A stretch of DNA of 64,000 bases from Nitrospirota bacterium (GTDB lineage: Bacteria > Nitrospirota > Nitrospiria > SBBL01 > JAADHI01). The stretch covers positions 47,534-111,533 of the forward strand of contig JAJDBV010000042.1 in NCBI GenBank assembly GCA_029261165.1, written 5' to 3'. The stretch's first letter is position 1, and each line of letters begins with the position of its first letter. Below the pieces are notes generated by a model. It saw only the letters and a list, made by a program, of their open reading frames with translations. It did no database searches and was not told the DNA's origin. This document shows, piece by piece, positions 16,972 to 25,288 of the stretch. Both the position numbers and the translations under genes were made by a program.

Positions 16972-17685
16972 ATGATATCAAAGATTAAAGAATGGCCTCA
17001 GGGAGAGAGACCAAGGGAAAGACTACTCAAGGATGGGGCGGAAGTTCTTTCAGATGCACAACTTCTGGCCATTCTCCTGCGAACCGGGTCTGTGAAGACA
17101 AATGCGGTTCAATTGGCCATCGATCTTCTGAAAAAATTTCTCTCATTACAGAATATTTCAAATCTGAGCATCTCCGAACTCTGTTCGATGAAGGGAATTG
17201 GCCCTGCAAAAGCGGCCCACTTAAAGGCGGCGCTTGAATTTGGCCGCCGATCGCTCATCCCTCTATGCCCCGGAGTAAGTCTCACCAGGAGTAAGGATGT
17301 TTTTCGGCATTTTTCTCCGTTGTTTCAAAATTCCAGGAAGGAGATCTTTAAGATTATTTTGCTGGATCAAAAAAATAAGGTCCTCCGGGATGTCACGGTC
17401 TCCCAGGGGAGTTTAACTGCGACCGTTGTTCACCCAAGAGAAGTTTTTAATCCGGCAGTGCGTGATTCTGCGGCCTCGGTCATCTTTCTTCATAATCATC
17501 CCAGTGGAGATCCAACTCCAAGCCTTGAAGATAAGAAGATGACGGGACGGCTCGTTGCAGCCGGATCATTGCTGGGGATCCAGGTTCTCGACCATGTTGT
17601 CATTGGAAGTGATTCTTATTTCAGCTTTGCGGATGCCGGATTTATTGTAAAACCGTCTACACAAGGGAAAATCTCACATGGATAA
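16972..17685 (+). CDS. radC: RadC/MPN-domain family protein
   Basis: The 237-residue protein has the usual RadC opening (IKEWPQGERPRERLLKDG), a helix-hairpin-helix-like N-terminal region (MKGIGPAKAAHLKAALE) and a C-terminal JAB1/MPN metal-binding domain with HNHPSGDPTPSLED, the JAMM signature. Full length. Despite the historical DNA-repair name, the biochemical role of RadC is unsettled. A truncated hairpin repeat lies just downstream. Confidence 0.93.
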   Translation: MISKIKEWPQGERPRERLLKDGAEVLSDAQLLAILLRTGSVKTNAVQLAIDLLKKFLSLQNISNLSISELCSMKGIGPAKAAHLKAALEFGRRSLIPLCPGVSLTRSKDVFRHFSPLFQNSRKEIFKIILLDQKNKVLRDVTVSQGSLTATVVHPREVFNPAVRDSAASVIFLHNHPSGDPTPSLEDKKMTGRLVAAGSLLGIQVLDHVVIGSDSYFSFADAGFIVKPSTQGKISHG

Positions 17686-17735
17686 AGATCAAACGACCAG
17701 GGCACCCCTCTTTGTCTTCAGCGAAACCCATTCCT

Positions 17736-17778
17736 TCACAGCAGCGTTGCTGTGGTGCCTGAGCCCTCATGTCGTTAC
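17736..17778 (+). repeat. Dispersed long-hairpin repeat, copy 3 (truncated)
   Basis: The stretch with GCGTTGCTGTGGTGCC and GAGCCCTCATGT matches the left-centre of copies 1 and 2 (GCGTTACTGTGGTGCT, GAATCCTCACGTA) and then jumps directly to the terminal CGTTAC (17773-17778). The right half and a clear left end are missing, so this looks like an internal-deletion remnant. It lies between radC and a small membrane protein gene. Confidence 0.6.
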
Positions 17779-17798
17779 ACCTTATTAAGGAGAACTAA

Positions 17799-17996
17799 AT
17801 GCACCCACTATTGGCCCTTTGGTTAGTCGTTTTCGGGAGCACGGTTGTTTTATCGGGCGTGTTCTTTTTGGCAGAGAATTATTCCCATATCCTGGGAAAT
17901 TTTTATTTCCTGGCGGGAACCTTTTTCGGATCCTACTTTCTTTATATGCTGATCAGTTGGTTCCTCCATCGTAAAAAAAAGAACCCCACATCATAA
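17799..17996 (+). CDS. Small two-helix membrane protein
   Basis: The 65-residue product has two hydrophobic segments (about 4-26 and 33-55) joined by a short loop and ends in a basic tail (HRKKKNPTS), so the C-terminus is probably cytoplasmic. AAGGAG lies 5-6 bases before the ATG. No family recognised. Confidence 0.65.
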   Translation: MHPLLALWLVVFGSTVVLSGVFFLAENYSHILGNFYFLAGTFFGSYFLYMLISWFLHRKKKNPTS

Positions 17997-18033
17997 CCCC
18001 GCCCGTTCACCCCCTGCCACCTGCCTTTCACTG

Positions 18034-19866
18034 ATGAGGCCTCGGAGTCAGATTCTCGCAGGGGCCGCCAACGAAGCAATTGACCCGAAACGTCTTGACA
18101 AAGAAAACCAGTTTTTGCATGGAAAAGAGAAGGTGAAAGAGAATATTATCAGGCTTCTTGAGGAATTGGCGACGCTCCTAGAGTTAAAGGGCGAGAATCC
18201 ATTTAAGAGTCGGGCCTACACCAATGCGGCACAAATTCTCGTACAATTTGAGGGCGATTTAGGAGAAGCCATTCAAGATCGCTCTCTGTTGAATCACAAA
18301 GGAATCGGGAAGGCCATCTTTGAAAAGATCTCGGAAATTATGGCGACGGGGCAGCTCTCGGCTCTTGAAAAGATAAGGACAGAAACACCGCCCGGACTCT
18401 TAGGAATGTTAAAAATTAAAGGACTTGGAACGCGAAAGATCCGGACCATCTACCAGAAATTGGGTGTGAAGGATATTGTCGAACTGGAGTACGCCTGCAT
18501 TGAAAATCGGCTGATCGCCCTTCCTGGGTTCGGAAAGAAAACACAAGAAATGATTCAGGAGAAGATTTCCTATCTTAAAAAGGTAGAGGGACTGCTCCAT
18601 TGTCATACAACGCGCGTTGAGGGAGAAAAGTTCCTTTTGGCCCTTCGTCAAAACAAGAGAGTCATCCGCGTCAGCGTCTCCGGAGCGCTTCGCAGAAAGA
18701 GCGAACTTGTCGAAGATATAGATCTTGTTGTAAGTAGTGAAGATCCTTCCGCACTGGCAGACGATTTCTGTGCGTTGCCGGAGATAGACAAGGAAATAAC
18801 GGGTCGAGGGGAAGCGAAGACGGAATCAACAAGGAAGCTTTTCTCGTTTTATACGAAGAATAGAATGTTTGTGAATCTTCATATCGTGTCAGATGAGCAG
18901 TTCCCTTATCTGCTGCATGACACGACCGGAAGCAAGGCCTATCGAAAGACCATATCTGATCGGGCCGGCACAATGGGAATGAAAGTTTGCAGTTTCGGCT
19001 TGATCCTTGAGGATCATATCCTCCCCTGTAAAAATGAAGAAGAGATCTTCTCAACTTTGGGACTCGACTATATTGAACCTGAATTACGGGAAAACATGGG
19101 GGAAGTGGAAGCGGCGGCGCAGAACGTTTTGCCGGTTTTGGTCGAAGAAAAAGATATTCGAGGGATCTTCCATGTCCATAGTCATTACAGCGACGGGGCA
19201 TCCTCGCTCTCCGAAATGGTCGAGGCAGCAAGGCGTTTGGGGTATGAATACATTGGCATTTCGGACCATAGCCAGACCGCCTTCTACGCAAATGGCCTGA
19301 AAAAAGATCGCGTACAGAAACAACATGAAGAGATTGATCAGCTTCAAAAAAAATTCCCAGAGATTCGGATCTTCAAGGGGATAGAATCGGATATCCTACC
19401 GGATGGCGCACTTGATTACGACGACCATACGCTCTCTTCATTTGATTTTGTCATTGCATCAGTCCATTCCAACTTCAATATGTCAGAGAAGGATATGACT
19501 CAGAGAATTGTACATGCAATGCGTCATCCGAGTGTCACATTTTTAGGACACCCCACCGGCCGGATTCTTTTATCCAGAGAGGGCTACCCTGTCAATATAC
19601 CGGAGATCATTGATGTCGCGCGCCAGCACGGGGTCGTCATAGAATTGAATGCAAGTCCCTACCGCCTTGATCTCGATTGGAGATCCTGTAAGATGGCGAA
19701 AGAAGCCGGCGTTCGCCTGAGCATCAATCCGGACGCGCATGGGATCGATGGCCTTTCAAATGCGACCTTTGGAGTCGGTATTGCCCGAAAGGGATGGCTT
19801 ACCAAGGAAGATGTCATTAACACCCTTCCTTTGGAAGAGATCGAGCATTTCTTGAACGAGAAATAA
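18034..19866 (+). CDS. polX: PolX-type DNA polymerase with PHP domain
   Basis: Bacterial PolX enzymes fill short gaps in DNA repair and carry a PHP phosphoesterase/3'-5' exonuclease domain. The N-terminal half has helix-hairpin-helix segments (GLGTRKIRTIYQKLG, ALPGFGKKTQEMI) and the polymerase core GALRRKSELVEDIDLVV with the catalytic DxD. The PHP half has FHVHSHYSDGASSL, a DHS motif, SVHSNF, LGHPTGR and NPDAHG, all consistent with an intact metal site. From the ATG at 18034 it is 610 residues; a GTG at 18133 would give 577, closer to the usual length, with GAGAAG just before it. The start is unresolved. Confidence 0.92.
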   Translation: MRPRSQILAGAANEAIDPKRLDKENQFLHGKEKVKENIIRLLEELATLLELKGENPFKSRAYTNAAQILVQFEGDLGEAIQDRSLLNHKGIGKAIFEKISEIMATGQLSALEKIRTETPPGLLGMLKIKGLGTRKIRTIYQKLGVKDIVELEYACIENRLIALPGFGKKTQEMIQEKISYLKKVEGLLHCHTTRVEGEKFLLALRQNKRVIRVSVSGALRRKSELVEDIDLVVSSEDPSALADDFCALPEIDKEITGRGEAKTESTRKLFSFYTKNRMFVNLHIVSDEQFPYLLHDTTGSKAYRKTISDRAGTMGMKVCSFGLILEDHILPCKNEEEIFSTLGLDYIEPELRENMGEVEAAAQNVLPVLVEEKDIRGIFHVHSHYSDGASSLSEMVEAARRLGYEYIGISDHSQTAFYANGLKKDRVQKQHEEIDQLQKKFPEIRIFKGIESDILPDGALDYDDHTLSSFDFVIASVHSNFNMSEKDMTQRIVHAMRHPSVTFLGHPTGRILLSREGYPVNIPEIIDVARQHGVVIELNASPYRLDLDWRSCKMAKEAGVRLSINPDAHGIDGLSNATFGVGIARKGWLTKEDVINTLPLEEIEHFLNEK

Positions 19867-19965
19867 TAAACTTCCCCCAAGCCAATCGTCATTTTAAGAC
19901 CCAATCCCAGGTCTTGAGTCCGCCCGACCTCCTTGCATATCAAACCAATCCGAAGTAGAATGTTT

Positions 19966-20103
19966 GTAACGGCTCACGCCTCCTATTTAAGGCCCATGGC
20001 GACGTTACTGTGGTGCTCGAACCCTCACCATAAAGCATACGCAGTGGTTTTGTGCTCCTTCTGCCATGCCCTGAAGCCTTTTCCAGGCAAGCTGAGGCGT
20101 TCC
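19966..20103 (+). repeat. Dispersed long-hairpin repeat, copy 2 (intact)
   Basis: This 138-base copy starts GTAACGGCTCACGCC and ends GCTGAGGCGTTCC. It shares long blocks with copy 1, for example CGTTACTGTGGTGCTCGAA, CCCTGAAGCC and CCAGGCAA. TTTAAGGCCCATGGC on the left pairs with the reverse complement of GCCCTGAAGCCTTTTCC on the right. It ends 49 bases before the DUF35 gene start. Confidence 0.8.
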
Positions 20104-20152
20104 ATTTCCGTTGGTGACCTTTTATGCGTTGATCTTTTCGAAAGGAAAACCA

Positions 20153-20647
20153 ATGTCTAAAAAGACCAACCTTCCCGAGACAGATGAAGGGGCAACCCTT
20201 TTCAACATCGATCCGATGATCATGAAGTGGCATTATGAGGTTGATTATATCCATTCGTATGCCCAGGACTCTCCCTTCTTTGCCGGGCTCTCTCAGGGAA
20301 AACTCCTCGGGAGTGCCTGTATGAAATGTCCTTCAAGGTTCGCCACGCCCCGTGCACACTGCATGACTTGCGGGGCGAAGACTGAATGGTTTGAATTGCC
20401 GCATGAAGGGAAGATTCACACCTTTACAACCTGCTTTTTCGGCGGTGAGGCCTTTCTGAAAGAGACCCCCTTTACACTGATTCTGGTGGAATTTACGGGG
20501 GTCGATACCCTCTTCCTATCCCGGTTAATCGGGGAGCATTCAGAGGGAATCCGGATCGGAATGTCGGTTCAGGCTCGATTCTTAAGAAAAAGCCGCTTCA
20601 AAGTAACCGATGTCTATTTTGTTCTGAAAGCAGACAGGAATGATTGA
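20153..20647 (+). CDS. DUF35 / Zn-ribbon OB-fold protein
   Basis: The 164-residue protein has a rubredoxin-like zinc ribbon (CMKC and CMTC, about residues 55-72) followed by an OB-fold (GKIHTFTTCFFGGEAFLKET to VDTLFLSRLIG). Proteins of this family work with thiolases, HMG-CoA synthases or other acyl-CoA enzymes as acyl-CoA-binding partners. The ATG at 20153 has AAGGA 5-9 bases upstream; the open frame extends 14 codons further to a TTG without support. It overlaps the acyl-CoA dehydrogenase gene by 8 bases, which supports a role in acyl-CoA metabolism. No thiolase gene is adjacent. Confidence 0.85.
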   Translation: MSKKTNLPETDEGATLFNIDPMIMKWHYEVDYIHSYAQDSPFFAGLSQGKLLGSACMKCPSRFATPRAHCMTCGAKTEWFELPHEGKIHTFTTCFFGGEAFLKETPFTLILVEFTGVDTLFLSRLIGEHSEGIRIGMSVQARFLRKSRFKVTDVYFVLKADRND

Positions 20648-21782
20648 TTTTGACTTAAGCGAAGAGCAGAAATGCCTTCAACAGATGATCCGGAATTTTG
20701 CAAAGACCGAGATTTCCCCCGGCGCGGCGGATCGGGATGAAAAGATGTCCTTCCCTCACGAACTGATTCCAAAAATGGCAGCGATGAAACTCCTGGGGAT
20801 CGCCATTCCAGAAAAGTATGGGGGTGCCGGTCTTGGCGCGATGGAGACGGCGATTGTTCTGGAGGAGATCGGACGCGTCGATGGGGCGACGGCACTGATA
20901 GTTGCCTCCCATAACGCGCTTTGCACCGCGCATCTTTATCGCTTCGGGACAGAAGCTCAACGAGAACGATATGTCGTTCCGTTGGCAAAAGGGGAAAAGC
21001 TCGGAGCCTGGGCCTTGACAGAAGCGGGATCGGGTTCTGATGCGGCGGCTCTGCAGACGACGGCGGTACTGGACGGTGATGCGTGGGTGATCAACGGGAG
21101 CAAGCTCTTCACAACTCAGGGTGCAACGGCGGGGATCACGGTTATGATGGCATCAACGCTTCCGGGAGGAGGAGCCGGAGGGATCTCGGCATTTGTTGTT
21201 GAGAAAGGAACGCCCGGCCTGACTGTCGGCAAAGTCGAGAACAAACTCGGCGTCCGGGCCTCGGATACCGCCGCTCTCCACTTTGAGGATCTCCGAATTC
21301 CCAAGGCGAATTTAATCGGCGCCTGTGGCGAAGGTTTTCAGGATGTCCTTCAGATTCTGGACGGCGGCCGGATCGGGATCGGGGCGATGGCCGTCGGCCT
21401 GGCGCGCGGGGCACTGGAAGAGTCGATCCACTATGCGAAGGAACGGGAGCAATTTGGACATCCCATTGCCGATTTTCAGGCGATTCAGGCGAAACTCTCC
21501 GACATGTCGTCAGAGATTGAAGCTGCGCGGCTCCTGGTTTATCGCGCTGCCTTACTAAAAGATCATGGCGATGATTTTAAACTCGCCGCTTCAGAGGCAA
21601 AGCTGTTCGCCTCAGAGATGGCGATGCGTGCGACGTCCCAGGCGATTCAAATCCATGGCGGTGTGGGCTATCTGAAGGAAGCCCCCGTTGAGCGTTACTT
21701 CCGCGACGCAAAGATTTGCGAGATCGGAGAGGGAACCTCTGAAATCCAGAGGAGAGTGATTGCAAAGGAACTCCTACGATAA
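20640..21782 (+). CDS. Acyl-CoA dehydrogenase
   Basis: The FAD enzyme introduces a 2,3-double bond into an acyl-CoA and passes electrons to ETF. The 380-residue product shows the family's blocks in order: [35 protein letters not shown], the [20 protein letters not shown] strand, and the C-terminal [19 protein letters not shown], which holds a Glu at the short/branched-chain type catalytic position. It overlaps the DUF35 gene by 8 bases and the GTPase gene by 23 bases. The acyl substrate is not clear from sequence. Confidence 0.93.
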   Translation: MIDFDLSEEQKCLQQMIRNFAKTEISPGAADRDEKMSFPHELIPKMAAMKLLGIAIPEKYGGAGLGAMETAIVLEEIGRVDGATALIVASHNALCTAHLYRFGTEAQRERYVVPLAKGEKLGAWALTEAGSGSDAAALQTTAVLDGDAWVINGSKLFTTQGATAGITVMMASTLPGGGAGGISAFVVEKGTPGLTVGKVENKLGVRASDTAALHFEDLRIPKANLIGACGEGFQDVLQILDGGRIGIGAMAVGLARGALEESIHYAKEREQFGHPIADFQAIQAKLSDMSSEIEAARLLVYRAALLKDHGDDFKLAASEAKLFASEMAMRATSQAIQIHGGVGYLKEAPVERYFRDAKICEIGEGTSEIQRRVIAKELLR

Positions 21783-22677
21783 AAAAGTGTTTGTCGATAA
21801 GATTCTTAAGGGGAACATTCGGCCCGCCTCAAAGCTCCTCACCTTAATTGAACGGCGTGACCCTGCCGCAATCTTCTATCTGAAACAACTGTATCCTCAT
21901 ACCGGCAAAGCCAAACTTATTGGAATCACGGGACCGGCGGGCGTTGGAAAAAGCACCTTGATGTGCCGCCTGATCTCCGCATTCCGTCAGAAGAAACAAT
22001 CAATCGGTGTCCTGGCGATCGACCCGGCCAGCCCTTTCACCGGAGGGGCGATCCTGGGAGACCGGCTTCGGATGCAACCTCATTTTCTGGATAAGAAGGT
22101 CTTCATCCGGAGTCTGGCGACTCGGGGTGCATGGGGCGGTATCAGTCCAGCCCTTTTTGATGCAATCCATGTCCTTGATGCAATGGGGAAAGAGAATGTT
22201 TTCGTAGAGACGGTCGGTGTCGGTCAGGATGAGGTCCAGATTGCCTGTCTGGCTGAGACGGTTGTTCTCGTCCTCTCTCCCGGCTTTGGAGATGCGGTTC
22301 AAATTTTAAAAGCAGGACTCCTTGAGATTGGCGATATTATTGTTGTGAATAAAGGAGATCTCAAGGGCGCAGGACGTCTTGTCCAAGAACTAAAAGAGAT
22401 GGACGCCTCTCGCGCCATCATCAAGGTTTCGGCTACGAAAGGAGAGGGGCTTTCATCCCTGGTGGCCCTGATGGAACGGGAAGAACTCCCAAAGAAAGTG
22501 TCCCGAAAAAAAAAGGTCAGCTTTGTAATGGAGGAGTTGAAGTGTCTACTCCGGGAGAGTCTATTCGAGGGAGCTGTCGCTATTCCATTTACAGAAAATG
22601 AAATTGAAGCGGTTTACAAACGGAAACGAAGCCCTTATGCACTCATCCGTTCCTGGCTTAACGAGAAGGTTTCTTGA
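21760..22677 (+). CDS. meaB: MeaB/ArgK-family GTPase
   Basis: These P-loop GTPases guard and reload adenosylcobalamin mutases such as methylmalonyl-CoA mutase. The 305-residue product has GPAGVGKST (58-66), the switch region DPASPFTGGAILGDRLRM, FVETVGVGQDE (Walker B region) and VVNKGDLKGA (NKxD). A TTG at 21760 with GAGGAG about 7 bases before it is the best start, inside the dehydrogenase gene; a later GTG at 21787 lacks a ribosome site. No mutase gene is in the window, so its client must be elsewhere. Confidence 0.9.
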   Translation: MQRNSYDKKVFVDKILKGNIRPASKLLTLIERRDPAAIFYLKQLYPHTGKAKLIGITGPAGVGKSTLMCRLISAFRQKKQSIGVLAIDPASPFTGGAILGDRLRMQPHFLDKKVFIRSLATRGAWGGISPALFDAIHVLDAMGKENVFVETVGVGQDEVQIACLAETVVLVLSPGFGDAVQILKAGLLEIGDIIVVNKGDLKGAGRLVQELKEMDASRAIIKVSATKGEGLSSLVALMEREELPKKVSRKKKVSFVMEELKCLLRESLFEGAVAIPFTENEIEAVYKRKRSPYALIRSWLNEKVS

Positions 22678-22683
22678 CGTTTC

Positions 22684-23271
22684 TTATGATTTTTTCTTGA
22701 GTTCGAAGATCACTATTTTTGCGATTTCTTTGAGCGTGTCGAACACACCTTTCCCCGTGGCCGCAACCGCTTCAAAGTGAGGGACTTTCCTGGGATTTAG
22801 AGCACGGTTCAACTCATCAACAGGAACAACGTTCGGAAGATCTTGCTTATTGTATTGAATGACAAAAGGGATATCATCTAAATTGAGCCCTTGCTCCTTC
22901 AGGTTTTTCCCAAGATTATCCATACTCTCGAGGTTGGCTTCCATTCGTTCCACCTGAGAATCCCCGACAAAAATGACGCCATCTACACCGCGAAGGATAA
23001 GTTTTCGACTTGCGTCATAAAAAATCTGTCCCGGAACAGTATAAAGGTGGAACCGAACCTTGAAGCCTTTTATGCTCCCAAGGGCCAGGGGCAGGAAGTC
23101 GAAGAAGAGGGTCCGTTCGGTTTCCGTGGCAAGGGAGATCATCTTCCCCTTGCTGTCCGGGTTAATCTTTTTATAAATGTAGACAAGGTTTGTTGTCTTC
23201 CCACAAAGACCAGGACCATAATATACAATTTTGCAACTGATTTCACGGGAGGAATAATTAATAAAAGACAT
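22684..23271 (-). CDS. mglA: MglA-type small Ras-like GTPase
   Basis: MglA GTPases set cell polarity and drive motility or other polar processes. The 195-residue product has a P-loop GPGLCGKTT (19-27), the MglA-type switch region TVPGQIFYDASRKLILRGVD with PGQ in place of the Ras DTAGQ, and YNKQDLP (NKxD). It lies downstream of an MglB-like gene on the same strand, the standard pairing of GTPase and activator. Its 3' end is 6 bases from the convergent GTPase gene. Confidence 0.94.
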   Translation of the reverse strand: MSFINYSSREISCKIVYYGPGLCGKTTNLVYIYKKINPDSKGKMISLATETERTLFFDFLPLALGSIKGFKVRFHLYTVPGQIFYDASRKLILRGVDGVIFVGDSQVERMEANLESMDNLGKNLKEQGLNLDDIPFVIQYNKQDLPNVVPVDELNRALNPRKVPHFEAVAATGKGVFDTLKEIAKIVIFELKKKS

Positions 23272-23378
23272 CGTCTATCCTTATGGAATATTTGTATGCT
23301 GGTTGAAGAACGTCGCGGGATCGCAAAATAATCAAGGAAAGGGTCGACGCAAGATGGGTGAGACCACAGGCCTTGTTG

Positions 23379-23882
23379 TTATCCAAACAGGTTCTCAATA
23401 TCGTCGTCCGTAATTTCTGTAAAAGGAGTGGGTTTTCCCTGATCCCCATTTTTTTCATTCATCTTTTCTGAGATATTTTTGAAGATATTGGTCAGTGCCA
23501 CCACACTTCTTTTTACGCGTAAACGAACGAGTCCGAGAGAAGAGCGATGGTCAAACACGACCACCAGAATCGCCCTCTGTCCGATCAGAGAGATATGGAT
23601 GTTATCTTTCTCTCCCTCATGAAACAAGATAGAAAACTCTTTCTCTCCAAGGAGTTGTGCCATGCCGCCGGTTGCTGCAATATTTCCTGCCGTCAGAGAA
23701 GCAAGAGAAGTCGTATCGAGATCGCGTGTCTCGCCGACGCTGGCGATAAGCTGGCCGTTTTTGTCAACCAAAAAAGTGACCTTGGCATTGGCAAGCTGGT
23801 TCAGCTTACCAAGTTCTCCGTCGATCTCCTTGAAGTCCTCCTCATATATCTCTATACTGGTATTCAACACTTCAGGTTTCAT
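23379..23882 (-). CDS. mglB: MglB-type roadblock/LC7 protein
   Basis: The 167-residue roadblock/LC7 protein is the likely GTPase-activating partner of MglA. The fold's hallmarks are visible: a first strand with VTFLVDKNGQLIASVGE, a Leu- and Ala-rich helix with LASLTAGNIAATGGMAQLLG, and IHISLIGQRAILVVVFD. The C-terminal tail is acidic and ends with a short ENLFG. It precedes mglA by 107 bases. Confidence 0.9.
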   Translation of the reverse strand: MKPEVLNTSIEIYEEDFKEIDGELGKLNQLANAKVTFLVDKNGQLIASVGETRDLDTTSLASLTAGNIAATGGMAQLLGEKEFSILFHEGEKDNIHISLIGQRAILVVVFDHRSSLGLVRLRVKRSVVALTNIFKNISEKMNEKNGDQGKPTPFTEITDDDIENLFG

Positions 23883-23995
23883 CCTCGTATTTTTTAGAAC
23901 CCGTTCTGTATTTTATACCATGCGTTACACGATTAGGCAAATCCCCGCCGGAAGAAGGAGCGGATTTATTACGGTCGTTTCCTAAAGCGTGATGA

Positions 23996-24232
23996 TCACA
24001 CTGGGGAATCGCTTCCTTCAATCTCGTCTAGCCGATCGATGAAATGGCGGGACCAAGTTAAGTAAAGCCCTCCAGCATCTTTCATCGCCAAGGCGCCTTT
24101 GACAAGCGATTGGACCTCATCTTCATCCGTTCCTTTCCCTTCAAGGGTCTCAATCGCCACCTTAAAACGATGGTTCAGGGCATCCATCGCCTTTAGTACA
24201 TCTGATAATGACTCCTCTATGCTGTCCGACAT
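23996..24232 (-). CDS. Small acidic helical protein, function unknown
   Basis: From the ATG at 24232 (GGAGAGG 4-10 bases upstream) the product has 78 residues and is mainly helical and acidic (DSIEESLSDVLKAMDALNH, then LEGKGTDEDEVQSLV). The open frame extends 18 codons upstream through the terminator arm, which is not credible. It lies between the oxidoreductase operon's terminator and mglB, so it may head the mglBA unit. No family recognised. Confidence 0.6.
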   Translation of the reverse strand: MSDSIEESLSDVLKAMDALNHRFKVAIETLEGKGTDEDEVQSLVKGALAMKDAGGLYLTWSRHFIDRLDEIEGSDSPV

Positions 24233-24283
24233 GACCTCTCCTTCTCCAGAGGGTTCACACAACCCACCTGTCTTTTTTCCATA

Positions 24284-24322
24284 CAAAAAAACCCTATCGC
24301 ACCTCGGCGATAGGGTTTTTTT
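24284..24322 (-). terminator. Intrinsic terminator of the oxidoreductase operon
   Basis: CCCTATCGC and GCGATAGGG form a perfect 9-base stem with a 6-base loop. The stem is flanked by A7 on one side and T7 on the other, so it can work on both strands. It follows the ferredoxin gene on the minus strand by 18 bases. Confidence 0.92.
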
Positions 24323-24340
24323 ACAGTAATGACAATTGGT

Positions 24341-24553
24341 TTATCGGTGTACAAGCTCAATCGCATTATGTTTCGCAGCGTTGCAAACTACTACACACAA
24401 TTCACAACCCTTACACCGTTGCTCAACAACAAAGGCGACCTTTTTTTCCTTATCAAAACGGATAGTGTCCGCTTCAGGACAATACATAATGCATAAACGA
24501 CAACCTTTGTGCGCAACACATGATTCATCAACAACTTCAGCAACGGCATACAT
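24341..24553 (-). CDS. 2[4Fe-4S] ferredoxin-like delta subunit of 2-oxoacid:ferredoxin oxidoreductase
   Basis: The 70-residue protein has two cysteine clusters (C-x5-C-x2-C-x3-CP and CKGCELCVVVC), enough for two [4Fe-4S] centres. It is the last gene of the operon and should carry electrons between the catalytic dimer and external ferredoxin. The first cluster has x5 rather than x2 between the first two Cys, as in some oxidoreductase delta subunits. AGGGAG lies about 9 bases before the ATG. Confidence 0.88.
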   Translation of the reverse strand: MYAVAEVVDESCVAHKGCRLCIMYCPEADTIRFDKEKKVAFVVEQRCKGCELCVVVCNAAKHNAIELVHR

Positions 24554-24591
24554 TCAAACAGACTCCCTGTACTTGAAGATTAAGGTAACGA

Positions 24592-25278
24592 TTAGACCAA
24601 CATGGGAGACTTGATTGTCTCAGCCCATTCCGCACCGATATCATACACACGACGAATCGTTTCCATATTTTTCTTTAGTAGTTGTTCTTTCTTGGCAAAT
24701 TTCTTCTTGATCGCTTCATCTAATGTGGCGGTTCCCCCGGAAGCCACATATTTCTTACCAAAGCGATCTTTAATGGCAGACTCCATGGAATCCATACTGA
24801 CCAGCTTGGTGGCTCCCATCAGGGCTCCCAACATCCCCATATTGCTGGCCAGCTCGGTCCCGGCAATCTCAACAGCCAGGGTCGTTGCAGCGATATAAAA
24901 AATAGGGACATTCTGGCTATCAAGAAACTCGAGATCCGAATCCAGAAGGGGAAGCGGTGAATCTGAATTGATAATCAAGAGGCCGCCCGGCTTAATCCCG
25001 GAATAAAACGGCATTGTATAGCACTTCCCCTGAGTGATAACCTGCGGGTGAAACACCATAATGACGTCGGGATAGACCAGTTCACCGCGATCATAAATCC
25101 GTTCGCCAGCAATCCGGACATAACTTTCAGCAGGGGCCATCCTCTTTTCCGCACCAAAGAAGGGGTTCGAGATCGCATGTCGGCCATCGTACGACGCTGC
25201 CGTGGCAAGAACATGAGCAGAGGTCACAACCCCCTGCCCTCCTAAACCGGACATTCTGAGATTCAGACGTTTTCGCAT
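24592..25278 (-). CDS. 2-oxoacid:ferredoxin oxidoreductase gamma subunit
   Basis: The 228-residue subunit has the gamma-domain opening RMSGLGGQGVVTSAHVLATA and FFGAEKRMAPAESYVRI, which forms part of the CoA and active-site channel, and a conserved NMGMLGAL stretch. The ATG at 25278 has AAGGAG 7 bases upstream; the frame continues 34 codons into the beta-subunit gene, which I reject. The fused C-terminal extension (about 180-228) is helical. Confidence 0.9.
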   Translation of the reverse strand: MRKRLNLRMSGLGGQGVVTSAHVLATAASYDGRHAISNPFFGAEKRMAPAESYVRIAGERIYDRGELVYPDVIMVFHPQVITQGKCYTMPFYSGIKPGGLLIINSDSPLPLLDSDLEFLDSQNVPIFYIAATTLAVEIAGTELASNMGMLGALMGATKLVSMDSMESAIKDRFGKKYVASGGTATLDEAIKKKFAKKEQLLKKNMETIRRVYDIGAEWAETIKSPMLV

Positions 25279-25288
25279 AACCAACTCC

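Noticed and set aside
17680..17790. 36-codon open frame after radC (MDKDQTTRAPLF...)
   Set aside because: Its second half is the truncated hairpin repeat and there is no ribosome site.
19961..20160. Open frame of 75 codons across hairpin copy 2 (MFVTAHASYLRP...)
   Set aside because: It consists mainly of the repeat and runs into the DUF35 gene in another frame; no coding character.
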